A stretch of 64,000 nucleotides of DNA from assembly GCF_004379255.2 (NCBI RefSeq), contig NC_056050.1, positions 18,469,514 to 18,533,513 on the forward strand. The letters run 5' to 3'. Under the pieces are notes generated by a model. That model did no database searches. It had not been told where the DNA came from and was given only the letters and a program-made list of their open reading frames with translations. This DNA comes from Salvia splendens. Taxonomy: Eukaryota > Streptophyta > Magnoliopsida > Lamiales > Lamiaceae. Below, piece after piece: positions 49,424 through 59,776 of the stretch. The translations under genes were made by a program, and so were the position numbers. Position 1 is the stretch's first letter. Each line of letters opens with the position of its first letter.

Positions 49424-52400
49424 TTAAGATGTGGTTTTCAGTCCCATTCCTTTTAGCAATTTATGCATTTGATCACGGTTTAAACCTTTTGTTAACGGAT
49501 CCGCTAAGTTATCCACTGACCTTACATAGTCAACTGTGATAACACCACTTGTGATCAATTGCCTGACGGTATTATGTCGCCGACGAATATGTCGAGACTT
49601 ACCATTGTATAAGCCACTATGTGCTCTCCCTATAGCTGCTTGGCTATCACAGTATATCACTACTGTCGGCACTGGCTTCTTCCAACATGGAATACATTCT
49701 AGGAAATTTCTGAGTCACTCGGCTTCTTCCCCTGCTTTATCCAATACGATAAACTCAGATTCCATGGTGGAACGAGCAATACACGTCTGTTTTGTTGATT
49801 TCCACGAAACGGCACCACCCCCCACAGTGAACACATAACCACTCGTCGAGAACGAGTCTTTTGAATCAGAGATCCAATTTGCATCACAGTACCCTTCAAG
49901 TACTTGGGGATATCTTGTGTACTGCAGCTCAAAGTTAAGAGTATACTTCAAGTAGCTCAAAACCCTACGCAGAGCTTTCCAATGTTCCTTGCTTGGGTTG
50001 CTCGTAAATCGGCTCAGCTTATTCACCGTACACGCAAGATCTGGTCGGGTGCAGTTTGTGATAAACATCAAACTCCCTATGATCCTTGCATATTCTTCTT
50101 GAGCTACAGGCTCACCCGTGTGCTAACTCAAATGCACGTTGGGTTCCAATGGAGTCTTAGCTGGCTCACAATCGAACGAGTGAAATTTCTTTAGCACTTT
50201 CTCAATATAATGAGATTGTGTCAGAGCAATTCCCTCATTATTCCTTTTAATTTTGATTCCGAGAATCACATCAGCTAAACCCATATCTTTCATGTCGAAA
50301 TTTCTCTTCAACATATTTTTGGTTTCATTGATAATGACACTATTGCTGCCCATAATCAACATATCATCTACATAAAGACACACAATAACAAAACCGTTAT
50401 CTGTGTTCTTAATGTAAACACACTTATCACACTCATTGATAGTGAACCCGTTTGACAACATCACATTGTCAAACTTCAAGTGCCATTGTAACGGCGCTTG
50501 CTTCAACCCATATAATGATTTTACCAGTTTGCATACTTTACGCTCTTTCCCAGGCACAACAAACCCTTCGGGTTGTTCCATATATATTTCTTCTTCCAGA
50601 TCACCATTCAGAAACGCAGTTTTCACATCCATTTGGTGAATCTCAAGATTGTGCAAAGCAGCAATCGCAAGAAGCACCCGAATGGAAGTGATTCTTGTAA
50701 CAGGTGAATAGGTATCAAAAAAGTCATGCCCTTCTTTCTGCTTAAAGCCTTGGACAACTAGGCGAGCTTTGTACTTATCTATAGTACCATCGGGCTTATA
50801 TTTCCTTTTTAGAATCCAATTGCACCCTAAAGCCTTACAGCCTTCAGGCAAGTCTACTAACACCCAGGTGTTATTTCTCATGATGGATTCAATCTCACTG
50901 TTGATAGCTTCTTGCCACCACGCTGCGTCTGGGCCAGACCAAGCTTCCGCCACTGACTGTGGTTCGTCATCCAACATAAAAGTTATGAAGTCGGGACCAA
51001 ATGTCTTAGCAACTTTAACTCTTTTACCACGTCTTGGTTCAACATCCTCAGGACTTGACCTCCTCCTTTTTGGAGGATTAGAACTAGTGGATTCATCCAT
51101 CATTCTTTCACTAGAACGATCCTCTTGCCTCTTACAAGGGTAAACATTCTCAAAGAATATAGCATTCCTTGACTCAATCGTTGTTCCTTCAGCCACGCCA
51201 GGCACAGCTGACCTATGGACTAGGAAACGATAGGCACTACTATTATGTGCATGGCCAATAAAGATGCAATCGACTGTTTTAGGGCCTATTGCAACTTGTT
51301 TCGGAGGTGGCACTTCTACCTTCGCTAAACACCCCCACACTTTGAGGTATGAATACGAAGGTTTCTTCCCTTTCCACAACTCATAAGGAGTTACATCCCT
51401 ATTTTTTAGTGGAATTTTGTTCAGGATATGATTCGCTGTTAACATAGCCTCCCCCCACATGTTCTGGGGTAATCCTGAATTAATTAACAAAGCATTCACC
51501 ATCTCTTTTAGTGTTCGATTTTTGCGTTCAGCAACACCATTTGATTGAGGAGAATATGGAGCTGTGGTTTGGTGAATTATACCACTTGCATGGCATAATT
51601 CTGCAAACGGCGCTACATACTCACCACCTCTATCACTTCGAACACACTTAATTCGACAATTAAGTTGGCTTCATTTTTGAAGTCTTTAAACGCTTCAATT
51701 GCCTCATCTTTACTTCTTAATAAGTAAAGGTAACAATACCTTGTGCAATCATCTATAAATGTGATGAAGTATTTTTTACCACCTCTAGTTTGCACAGATT
51801 TTAAATCACATACGTCTGTATGGATTAACTCTAGAGGTTTTGTGCTTCGCTCTACCAAATGGAACGACAGTTTAGCCATTTTGGCTTCAACACACACTTC
51901 ACATCTTTCTTGTGAGTTAAACTTATCTACTTTTAGTAAATTAAGATTTACTAATCTTTTTATAGCATTTAGATTTACATGTCCCAATCTATTGTGCCAT
52001 AAGTCAGAGCTTTCAAGCAAATAAGAGGATGTGTCATTTTCCTTATTGCTTATTCCTTTTCCACGGTGAATGACCGTAACATTCAGCTCAAAAAGCCCAT
52101 TCACTAGGTGACCTTCACCTATGAACTTTTCATACTTGGTCAATATAACCTTTTCACACTCAAATTCTAGTGAAAATCCATGATTTACTAGAAGTGAGCC
52201 TGACACCAAATTATTTCGGATGTCTGGGACATGCAGTACATCCCTAAGGGTAAGAACTTTTCCAGATCCTAATTTTAGGAACACATTACCCACACCAACC
52301 ACCTTAGAAGAGGTTTGGTTTCCCGTACGTACTTTTCTACCTCCAACAGATTTGTAGGTAGAAAAAACGCTTCTTTCGGAGCACACATGACATGTGGCAC

Positions 52401-52737
52401 CTGTATCAACAAACCATTCATTTGGATTGTTACCATGGTTCACATCGGAGACCATTGCGATCACCTCGTGATCTTTGTTGTTTATAACAACACGTTCAAA
52501 TAATTTGCACAATATTGTCTCCAACAATAAGTACACAATTATATTGAACCATATGTGCATTGGTATATTCAACAACACATGCATCCCAATTATTACTACC
52601 AAGTCAAAATTGGTCTTGCTTGTCAACTGACAAACGATAAACACAATTCTCAAGAGAATAGATCTCAAGGAATTAACCATTTCGTAGCTCATGAACATTG
52701 GTACTGTTCGTTTCTTCATTCCAGCTTTGGTGCTCAT
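49424..52737 (-). pseudogene. Copia pol, unit 4 (broken)
   Basis: It carries the shared TAG and TGA stops and the same 7-bp integrase deletion as unit 3 (near 51665). Integrase-to-RT is open from 51502 to 50123 (459 codons), including YVDD. Private changes lie in the protease region (for example RKVRTGNQT against RKVRMGNQA in unit 2). Its upstream LTR is missing apart from nine bases at 52801. Confidence 0.88.
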
Positions 52738-52800
52738 GTTTCCTCCAACTTCAATTGGTATAATCCTGTCTTAGAAGAGTACAATAATTTGTCTTGCGAT

Positions 52801-52809
52801 TGTTAGAAA
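52801..52809 (-). other. Right breakpoint of the array: LTR reduced to TGTTAGAAA
   Basis: The expected LTR stops after TGTTAGAAA and continues into TAAGACACATTCC, which is the downstream flank of the MGNC gene, also present near 34340 as GAAAATAGGACACATTCC. The shared GAAA at the joint suggests microhomology. Confidence 0.75.
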
Positions 52810-53031
52810 TAAGACACATTCCATTAAATTTTTCAACCTACTTTCTATTACATTTCTTAACTAAAGCAAATGTTATATGATATATAGATCATTACTACAC
52901 TTACTTACAAATATGGCTCTCTCCAATGCATGTTTGCCAAAATAAAACTCTCAATACACATGCCAAAGAACCAAGAAACTTAAAAAAGCACTCCTAATAG
53001 ATATAGGATTCTAGAGAGAGAGGAAAGGAGG

Positions 53032-53292
53032 TCATGTATCCATCTCCTCAACAGGTGCCTCAACGATGCTATCCAAAGATGGCTTCCAACCCACACTACT
53101 TCTCTCTCTACTTCTCCTTATCTCTTCCAAAACATCCTCAATTTTCTTACCTTGTTTTTGTTGCAGCTCAACCATCAGCCATTCCAGCTCCTCCTTAGTT
53201 AACACTATCTTTACTCTCACCTTCTCCGATCTTCCCGCCATTTCTTCGTCACGATTCTCTCTTTCTGGCAGCGTCTCAATGCAATTTCCCAC
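53032..53292 (-). CDS. MGNC-type small plant protein, copy B, with GTG at the expected start
   Basis: The frame reads G-N-C-I-E-T-L-P-E after a GTG at 53292-53290, where family members that I know of start ATG (MGNC). An in-frame TAA lies three codons upstream and I see no upstream exon. From the next ATG (53241) the product is 69 residues, MAGRSEKVRVKIVL...VEEMDT; read from the GTG it would be 86. MGNC would be an N-myristoylation/palmitoylation signal, by general knowledge of such termini. Two helical segments (KEELEWLMVELQQKQ and KIEDVLEEIRR) and a C-terminal WKPSLDSI block are visible. Function is unknown to me. The coding region is otherwise intact and nearly identical to copy A. Confidence 0.65.
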   Translation of the reverse strand: MGNCIETLPERENRDEEMAGRSEKVRVKIVLTKEELEWLMVELQQKQGKKIEDVLEEIRRSRERSSVGWKPSLDSIVEAPVEEMDT

Positions 53293-53302
53293 GATTTGTT
53301 AA

Positions 53303-53556
53303 TATTTGCAGGAAATTGATATTTTCTCTGTGTTGGAGAATTATATATAGAATAAACTTAAGTAGTAGGAAATAATTGAAGAGAGTGGTTAGGAAGTGCA
53401 TGTGAGTGTGGGCTCACCGCTTTACATATAGATTTGATTTGAAGCTCTCCAGCTTGAGACACACTTTGCAATCCATTTGTCTTTTCCTTCACGCGGGAAC
53501 TACTGTTACTCCACTCTCCTATTTTATCTTTAAAAGCCTATACTGTTACTATATTT
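53303..53556 (-). promoter_or_regulatory. Upstream region of MGNC copy B with a TATA-like box
   Basis: ATTATATATAGAAT at about 53340-53353 (a TATA box read on the minus strand) lies about 50 bp before the GTG. Nothing else is recognised. Confidence 0.45.
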
Positions 53557-53815
53557 TATTCCCTCTGTTCCATAGCAGTTGAGTCATTTTACCATTTTGG
53601 TACATTTCATGGTAGTACAGTCATTTCTCTTTTTAGTAAAAGTACCACATTTCTTGTCAGTTACTTTACTCTCTCTTACTTTATTCTCTCAACATCTCTC
53701 TACCTTTTTTCTTTCTTTTTTTTTTATTTTTTCTTTACATAACTCACCTAATATAATTTTTCTTAATCTTCGTGCCGAAAAGAAATGCCTTCACTACTAT
53801 AAAACGGAGGGTGTA
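53557..53815. mobile_element. Stowaway-like MITE
   Basis: It begins TATTCCCTCTGTTCC and ends AAAACGGAGGGTGTA with TA near both edges. The interior matches the copy at 21078 (TGAGTCATTTTACCATTTTGG). Confidence 0.65.
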
Positions 53816-53932
53816 TTTCAAAATTATTACTACCATTCAATATTTTTGGACATCGAAAATATTATATATCGTTGCTCTACCGCGAAGTATTTCAAATCAA
53901 TTTCATATTTTTTTTGCTTTTTTCAAGACGCT

Positions 53933-54105
53933 TTGATACGGATACACTGACAGCATTGCCGCAACCCGACGTGGAGCTGCCAGAGACGATCAGAGAGCAC
54001 AAAGGGGATGGCAGCAACGAGGAGGACGTCGCAACGAAGGAACCACGACGGTCGACGAGGCGCGCGGTGAAACCCTCATGGTTCAAAGATTACGTTTCGC
54101 GTTAA
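53933..54105 (+). pseudogene. C-terminal end of a gypsy-type polyprotein
   Basis: The frame ends RRSTRRAVKPSWFKDYVSR before TAA. A basic RRSTR...P.W..DYV tail is typical of the end of plant retroelement polyproteins. Upstream it runs straight into a Stowaway-like element and AT-rich sequence, so the rest of pol is missing. The gypsy assignment rests mainly on the following LTR and gag-like context. Confidence 0.6.
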
Positions 54106-54480
54106 GTTAGAATTTTTTAGACGTCTAGGATTTTTATTATTTTTATTTTTATTTATTAGCATATCTTTTATTTTTGGAATTTCTAAGTTGAGTCCGATTC
54201 GGATTTTCTTGTTGGTTCTTTCTCGAATCGAATTAGTTAAGTCCTTAGCATTATAAATAGGAGGCTCTGTACGATTGAAAGATCACGAAATCAATACAAC
54301 AGACTTTTCCTATTTTCCGCACTTTATATTTTCGCAAGTTTTCTCTCGTCCAAACCCTAGTTGGATGGAACCCTAGGCTGCTCGACGGGAGGCTCCTGCG
54401 AACGAACCTATCAGTTCTCCGGCGATCCCTCATCGCTCCGCAGATACGACGAATCATCGTATCATCTGGTGCTTCCATTA
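54106..54480 (+). repeat. Probable gypsy LTR and leader (edges uncertain)
   Basis: A TATA-like ATTATAAATAGGAGG (54249-54263) is followed by a CT-rich leader. The segment ends near ATCATCTGGTGCTTCCATTA, which resembles the LTR/leader joint of plant gypsy elements. No clear TG start or purine run is seen. Confidence 0.5.
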
Positions 54481-54514
54481 GCTCTCTTCCTTCCGTGATT
54501 TCCATTCTCCGTCC

Positions 54515-57500
54515 ATGTCCACACGCAATCCAGGTGTGGGCCACACTGAGGCAATTGGCGTCTTCTTTGTGCCGCCAACCTCAAGCATGACGCCGGAACC
54601 GCCAGAAATTGATTTGTCTTCCCAATTGGTGCAGCTGAAAGCAGCGATCACACAATTGACGTCGCTCGTGCCAGTGACTTCTTTGCGACCGGCGGATTCG
54701 ACGTTCGTCAATCGACCCCAGCCAGCGCCGCCCGTCTCTGTGGACTGCACGCCACCTTTGGCTTCTATCCCGGCGCCGTCAGTGAGGGTCTCTACGGTAG
54801 CTCATTCCGGGCTGCCGCCTCCCTCCGCCGGATTTCCGCAGACCCCAGACATGTCCGCCGTGGGTTCGGCGAATCCCTATTCTGTAATATCCCAACCTTA
54901 GAAGAATTAGGAATTAGAGATTAGAATTTATAGTTTAGTTAGTGGTTTTATTTGCATATGTTTTTGTTAGAAATAGAAGAGATAAATATAGGATTTTTTT
55001 TGCAAATTTAGGAAAAAGAATGAAATAAAGAAAAAGAAGAAAGAAAAAGAATATGAAGTTGATGAGTAAGTTAGTAGGAAAAAAACGTGTCATGTGGAGA
55101 ATTAGGAAAAAAATAAGGAAAGGAAAATAGGAAAAATAATACCCATCCTCTTCTTTCTTCTCTCTCTCTTTTTTTTCGTTCTCCATCTGCCCATGCCAAC
55201 TTCATCTCTGTGTAAATTTTCAATAGCCCTCTACTCCCTCCGATCAGCTACCGCGAATCCTCCGGCCGCTCCACCGTGAAACATGTAATACACTCCATCA
55301 GTCCAAGCTCTCAATTCCCCATTCTTCCCCTCAATTTTGGAGCTTAGGTTGCAAACCCACTTCCACTAATCTTTGGAAAATTGTTGAATTTAGAGGTTAG
55401 CTTCCTCCATAACCTCTTCAATCATATTTCTAAGTATAGTAGTGATGTTATTTTGATGTGAATCTTGTTGTTTGGTCGAAAATTAGGGTTCATAGATTTG
55501 GGAATTTTGTTGTTTGATGCTTTGGTGTAATTTGGCTATTGAACTATGCAATTGGAAGTAGGATATAATATTTAAGCATGAAAGTGATAGGAAAAATCTG
55601 ATTTGTTTTGGGAGTTCTTTTGTTGGAGAAATAGCTTGTTTGTAGACTGTTCTGAGGCTACTGTACTGATCAGTTTCGGCCCCTTTAACATGTTAGAATT
55701 TATGTTCTAAAATTTTTTATGCATACTATCAGGTCTTGGGATGATTTCTGCAAAATTTCAGATCGTTTCGTCAACGTTTGATATTTTTAAAAATTCATGC
55801 TAAACCGTCGCCAGAATCTGTCACAAACTGGCAGGCTGTAGTAAAACGTTCATAACTCCCTAATTCCTTGGAATTTTGAGGAAAACCTTTTTTGTAATTA
55901 AAATAGACATCTAGAGGTTTATTTTGGTGTAGGGATCGACCCCTAGTTATCTCCGAGCTAAGTCAGTTTATTATATGAAGTTGATGTAATGCAGTCAATA
56001 TTTTTCTAAAGCTTTAAAAGTTGAGAATAAAGGTTTTTATGCTAAAAGGGAGATAGATAGATGTGATATTTTGGCTTACATATTTGTGCTTTAAGTGTTT
56101 ATTTATGAAGTGTATATGTGGCTATTTTAAACCTAGGTGAACACGGTGCAAGCACAAGCAATAAGGGAAAGGAGCACCTCCCTGGTTGACTAAGCCAGTA
56201 ATAGCGTTTTTTTTGACGTGTACAGGTAGTGTACGCGTGTTCTAGAATTTAATTCCTTTAACTTCGATAAATGTTACTATTTGGTTGTGTGATTCGTATG
56301 CTTATGCCATAGAACTTAAAAATGATTGTGTGGATTTTGTATACTTCCAAGTGATGTAAATAGCTATATGTGTTGAATAATGTGAAAGTTGATGTGAAAT
56401 AGTTGCGTTATGCCCCATTGCTTGAGTGAATCACAGGGTATAGTTGGCATGCCATAGGACAGCAGTACTGCACACATGTTGATCACTCGTCTTCTGGACA
56501 ACCGAAGCGATGATCTATATGATATATCGATTGTTGAAATGTACCCTATATGGGTAATATATGACAGTTGTCTTGCATAGGCCATTTGGAAGATTACAGT
56601 GTCCGATACAGACTTACATGATAGACGCCCTCATAGGGCTACAGATAGTGTCCGTGTACCCGTGTCCATCACTAAGCATAACTTGGGGGCTGAATGTGAC
56701 TTTCTATTTTTGAAATAATATGGTTGTGCTTTGAATTCTTTAAATAGCTATGTTTCTTATAGTATAATTATGTTGACGAAGGAAAGTGACTGCTGACAGG
56801 ATCCTTTGTTTATATCATGTTGTTGTACAGGATGAATGTGTTGATTATTTGCAAGTGATATATGTGATCTTAACTGATTCAAACTTTTAGTAAGGATAAT
56901 ATTTGGTAATATTGTGTTGAATTTGTATATTGATGCCGATGTAAATTGAATATGAGTTGTACGACATTCCAGGTAATAAAGTGTTTATTTGGGATAGTGA
57001 TATGGATTGAAGTTTTAGAGATTTTATTCTGGAATGCGATTACACTACGAGCTTTTCGAAGCTCACCCCCCCCTTTCTTCTCCCTCTTGCAGAGTATAGA
57101 AGCGAGTGAGCTCGCTAGTTGGCAGCAGGACGTGTCAAGTCACTACCCACCCTTTTTGCTGGTAAAGTTGGAGTTCTCACGTGGCATGCTTAGGCTAACT
57201 TTTGGTTGTTTGTAGTTAGTTGGAAATGTAAGGTTATAACCTTCTTTTTGCTAGTGAAGTTGTATAAATATCTATCGAAACAGGTTAATGTTGTTTTGTT
57301 ATGTACAGTAGTAAACAGTTGTGTTATCAGGTTTAGTTTCTTTTATGATAGTGTTGTATGTTGAGTGGTTGCAGAAAAGAGAGAAAAAAAAAACAGGTTT
57401 TGTTTATCTATCGTACCGAAAGGTAACGTCACTTATTCGGTTAAAACTAACCGAGTAAGGGGTGTTACATATTCCTTCTCGGATTTTGGAGGCCGGCCGC

Positions 57501-57603
57501 CCCGTCTCGGCCGCCGCAATCTGCTCCACAGCCGTGGCATTACAACCTGCCCGATCAACGCCCATTGGACCGCATGCCAATTTCTCGTCCTCAGATGGTG
57601 AGT
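54515..57603 (+). pseudogene. Gypsy-like gag start, split by a solo LTR
   Basis: The frame starts MSTRNPGVGHTEAIG and is rich in Pro/Ser/Thr. It is interrupted at 54883 by a solo LTR. After that LTR the text resumes at 57470; a Pro-rich reading (PQPWHYNLPDQRPLDRM) continues in another frame to about 57603, so at least one frameshift is present. The capsid core, zinc knuckle and pol are missing on this side. Confidence 0.55.
54883..57469. mobile_element. Solo LTR, 2,587 bp, probably from a chromovirus-type gypsy element
   Basis: It starts TGTAATATCCCAACC and ends AAGGGGTGTTACA, with an exact 5-bp duplication, TATTC (54878-54882 and 57470-57474). The TGTAAYAYCCC...GGGGTGTTACA ends and the length suit Tekay/Del-like elements (family knowledge). 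No coding region or second LTR is present. The near-palindromic ends do not fix the orientation. Confidence 0.85.
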
Positions 57604-57659
57604 GCGTCATCTTGTTGGGGACCACCACGCCCGACGAGACAATTTGGGAAGTTTTCACC

Positions 57660-57833
57660 GGTGCAGTGCGCGGAAGGGGAAGGAGACGGCGGCACAGCCC
57701 AGTCATTGAGGGCGGCGGCGGCGGAGGGGCCGATGAGGGATGATTTGAGCTTCAGGAGTATGTGGAGGTCTGATTGTTGTGCATTTGTGAAAATCGATGA
57801 GAAAATGATAAAGATTAGGAAAACCAGGAACAT
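57660..57833 (-). pseudogene. N-terminal fragment of a CLV1-like LRR receptor kinase
   Basis: From an ATG at 57833 the minus strand encodes a hydrophobic signal peptide (MFLVFLIFIIFSSIF) and an LRR N-terminal cap: SDLHILLKLKSSLIGP, then ALNDWAVPPSPSPSAHC. This closely follows the CLAVATA1 layout (L..LKSS..GP....L.DW....S..AHC). The similarity stops after codon 58, where CLV1 would continue with FSGV. The remaining frame (to 57591) is unrelated. LRRs, transmembrane and kinase domains are absent from the window. Confidence 0.75.
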
Positions 57834-58030
57834 TTTTCATGTTCTATCGTGGTAGAGATATTTTGATGGATACGAAATGAAATGCAATTGGGAGTAATAA
57901 TTTATACTCTATTCTTGTTTATAGATTTTCCTATAATGAATGATGATGGAAATGGAATTGTGGCATTTGGGTTCAGAGGTGGCCGCATTTGGAACTGTTT
58001 ACTGAGATTCTTCTTCTAAACATGTCTAAA
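57834..58030. other. Spacer between the CLV1-like fragment and the satellite
   Basis: AT-rich sequence that would be the upstream region of the receptor fragment. No element is recognised. Confidence 0.4.
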
Positions 58031-58788
58031 GAGAGATGTGTATTGTGAACAAGAGTGAAGTAAAATCAGAATAAGAGTGATGTGTATTGTGAACAAGAGT
58101 GAAGTAAAATCAGAGTAAGAGTGATGTGTTTTGTGAACAAGATTGGTGTGTTTTGTGAACAAGAGTGAAGTAAAATCAGAGAGTGAAATAAAATCAGAGT
58201 AAGAGTGATGTGTTTTGTGAACAAGAGTGAAGTAAAATCAGAGTAAGAGTGATGTGTTTTGTGAACAAGAGTGAAGTAAAATCAGAGTAAGAGTGATGTG
58301 TTTTGTGAACAAGAGTGAAGTAAAATCAGAGTAAGAGTGATGTGTTTTGTTAACAAGAGTGAAGTAAAATCAGAGTAAGAGTGATGCGTTTTGTGAACAA
58401 GAGTGAAGTAAAATCAGAATAAGAGTGATGTGTTTTGTGAACAAGAGTGAAGTAAAATCAGAATAAGAGTGATGTGTTTTGTGAACAAGAGTGAAGTAAA
58501 ATCATAATAAGAGTGATGTGTTTGTGAACAAGAGTGAAGTAAAATCAGAATAAGAGTGATGTGTTTTGTGAACAAGAGTGAAGTAAAATCAGAATAAGAG
58601 TGATGTATTTTGTGAACAAGAGTGAGGTAAAATCAGAGTAACAGTGATGTGTTTTGTGAACAAGAGTGAAGTAAAATCAGAATAAGAGTGATGTGTTTTG
58701 TGAACAAGAGTGAAGTAAAATCAGAATAAGAGTGATGTGTTTTGTGAACAAGAGTGAAGTAAAATCAAAATAAGAGTGATGTGTTTTA
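58031..58788. repeat. Satellite array: about sixteen 44-bp dimers of 22-bp monomers
   Basis: The dimer is AAGAGTGATGTGTTTTGTGA plus AC, then AAGAGTGAAGTAAAATCAGA plus AT. Both 22-bp halves begin AAGAGTGA. Copies differ by point changes and a few short indels. The same monomers recur in both introns of the FAR1-like gene. Confidence 0.93.
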
Positions 58789-59570
58789 TTGACTCGAATA
58801 TTTTTTTATTCAACATCCAGACCTCGTTTAACTTTAATAATATATGCTCTTTACTGATTTCATTACTTGGTCAGTAATTAAATTATCTATTGTGTTTTTA
58901 CAAAACTCAAACAGATAAACATTAAAGCTTTAACATAAGAATTACTCCTATCTACACAAAATCAACGATAACCAATAATGTTTGAGGCTAAGCGTGGAGA
59001 CAATATACACTCAAATTTTAAAATTAGATCAAGCTTGTAATTATCATTTAAGATTATAATAAGGGATCGTCCTATATAATTCAAATTGAAATTTATGATT
59101 ATTGTTTGTGTGTAAACTGTATAATCCACCTATCACGATTTGTGCTAATTAAAACCCAAATGCAACAATCCCCTACTATGTCGAATCCCAGGGTAAGACG
59201 AGGAGGTTGCATCCCCATCGATCAAGCTCATTCCCTCGAGCGCCTGCCACTTGTTGAGCACCTGAGGTAAGGTCATGTCGTAATCAATACCATACATGTC
59301 TTCGGATCAGCAGGCTCGGATGGCTTCCACAGCTCCGCCAGAGAGGAAAGCACATTCCGCCGCCAACGACGTCTCTGCCGCCCCAGCCGCAGCCGCGGTC
59401 GCCGCCGCATTTGTACAGGAAGCGGAGGGGGAGGGACGGAGCTAATGTTCAGATGCTCGAGAGGGAGATTGCCATTTTAGACGTGAGGGAGAGAACAAAC
59501 CGTGTAATTTGAGCCCATATTTAAATTTCATAATGTAATTTACGAAAATACCCTTTGCCTATTTTATATT
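58789..59570. other. Spacer with one unrecognised coding-like stretch
   Basis: 58789-59160 is AT-rich. In 59165-59440 the minus strand has a GC-rich, Ala-rich frame with one internal TGA (ending ...SEDMYGIDYDMTLPQVLNK), which looks like a broken exon of a gene I do not recognise. Confidence 0.4.
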
Positions 59571-59776
59571 ATTAAAATAAATAATATTTGTTCCATTAAG
59601 ATGTGTGGTTGAGATTTGTTCTCTAGTTATACACTTAAGATTAGTTATATCTTGATCACTACCCTAATTATATATATATATAGGGTAGTGATCAAGATAT
59701 AACTAATCTTAAGTGTATAACTAGAGAACAAATCTCAACCACACATCTTAATGGAACAAATATTATTTATTTTAAT
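59571..59776. repeat. Perfect 95-bp inverted repeat with a 16-bp AT centre
   Basis: The arms 59571-59665 and 59682-59776 are exact reverse complements, starting at the centre with AGGGTAGTGATCAAGATATA and ending ATTATTTATTTTAAT. The loop is TA-rich. The right arm is in the right place to be the left terminal inverted repeat of the transposase-bearing element; the left arm is the same end facing away. Confidence 0.92.

Larger units (their letters stand above)
34925..52809 (-). mobile_element. Head-to-tail copia array: four pol units with four LTRs
   Basis: On the minus strand the order is (LTR remnant)-unit4-LTR D-unit3-LTR C-unit2-LTR B-unit1-LTR A. Repeat periods between LTR starts are 4,478, 4,464 and 4,471 bp. 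Each unit ends in a purine run (complement of ATCCCCCACATTGG) next to an LTR. All units lack a recognisable gag with zinc knuckle. The sequence next to each LTR 3' end (ATCGCAAGACAAATT) does not match the usual methionine-tRNA primer site. Units 2-4 share two nonsense mutations, pointing to amplification as DNA rather than by separate retrotranspositions. The right end keeps only TGTTAGAAA of an LTR. Confidence 0.9.

Noticed and set aside
54251..54750. Minus-strand frames across the gypsy LTR and gag
   Set aside because: They are antisense to the TATA-like box, leader and gag start and have no family resemblance.
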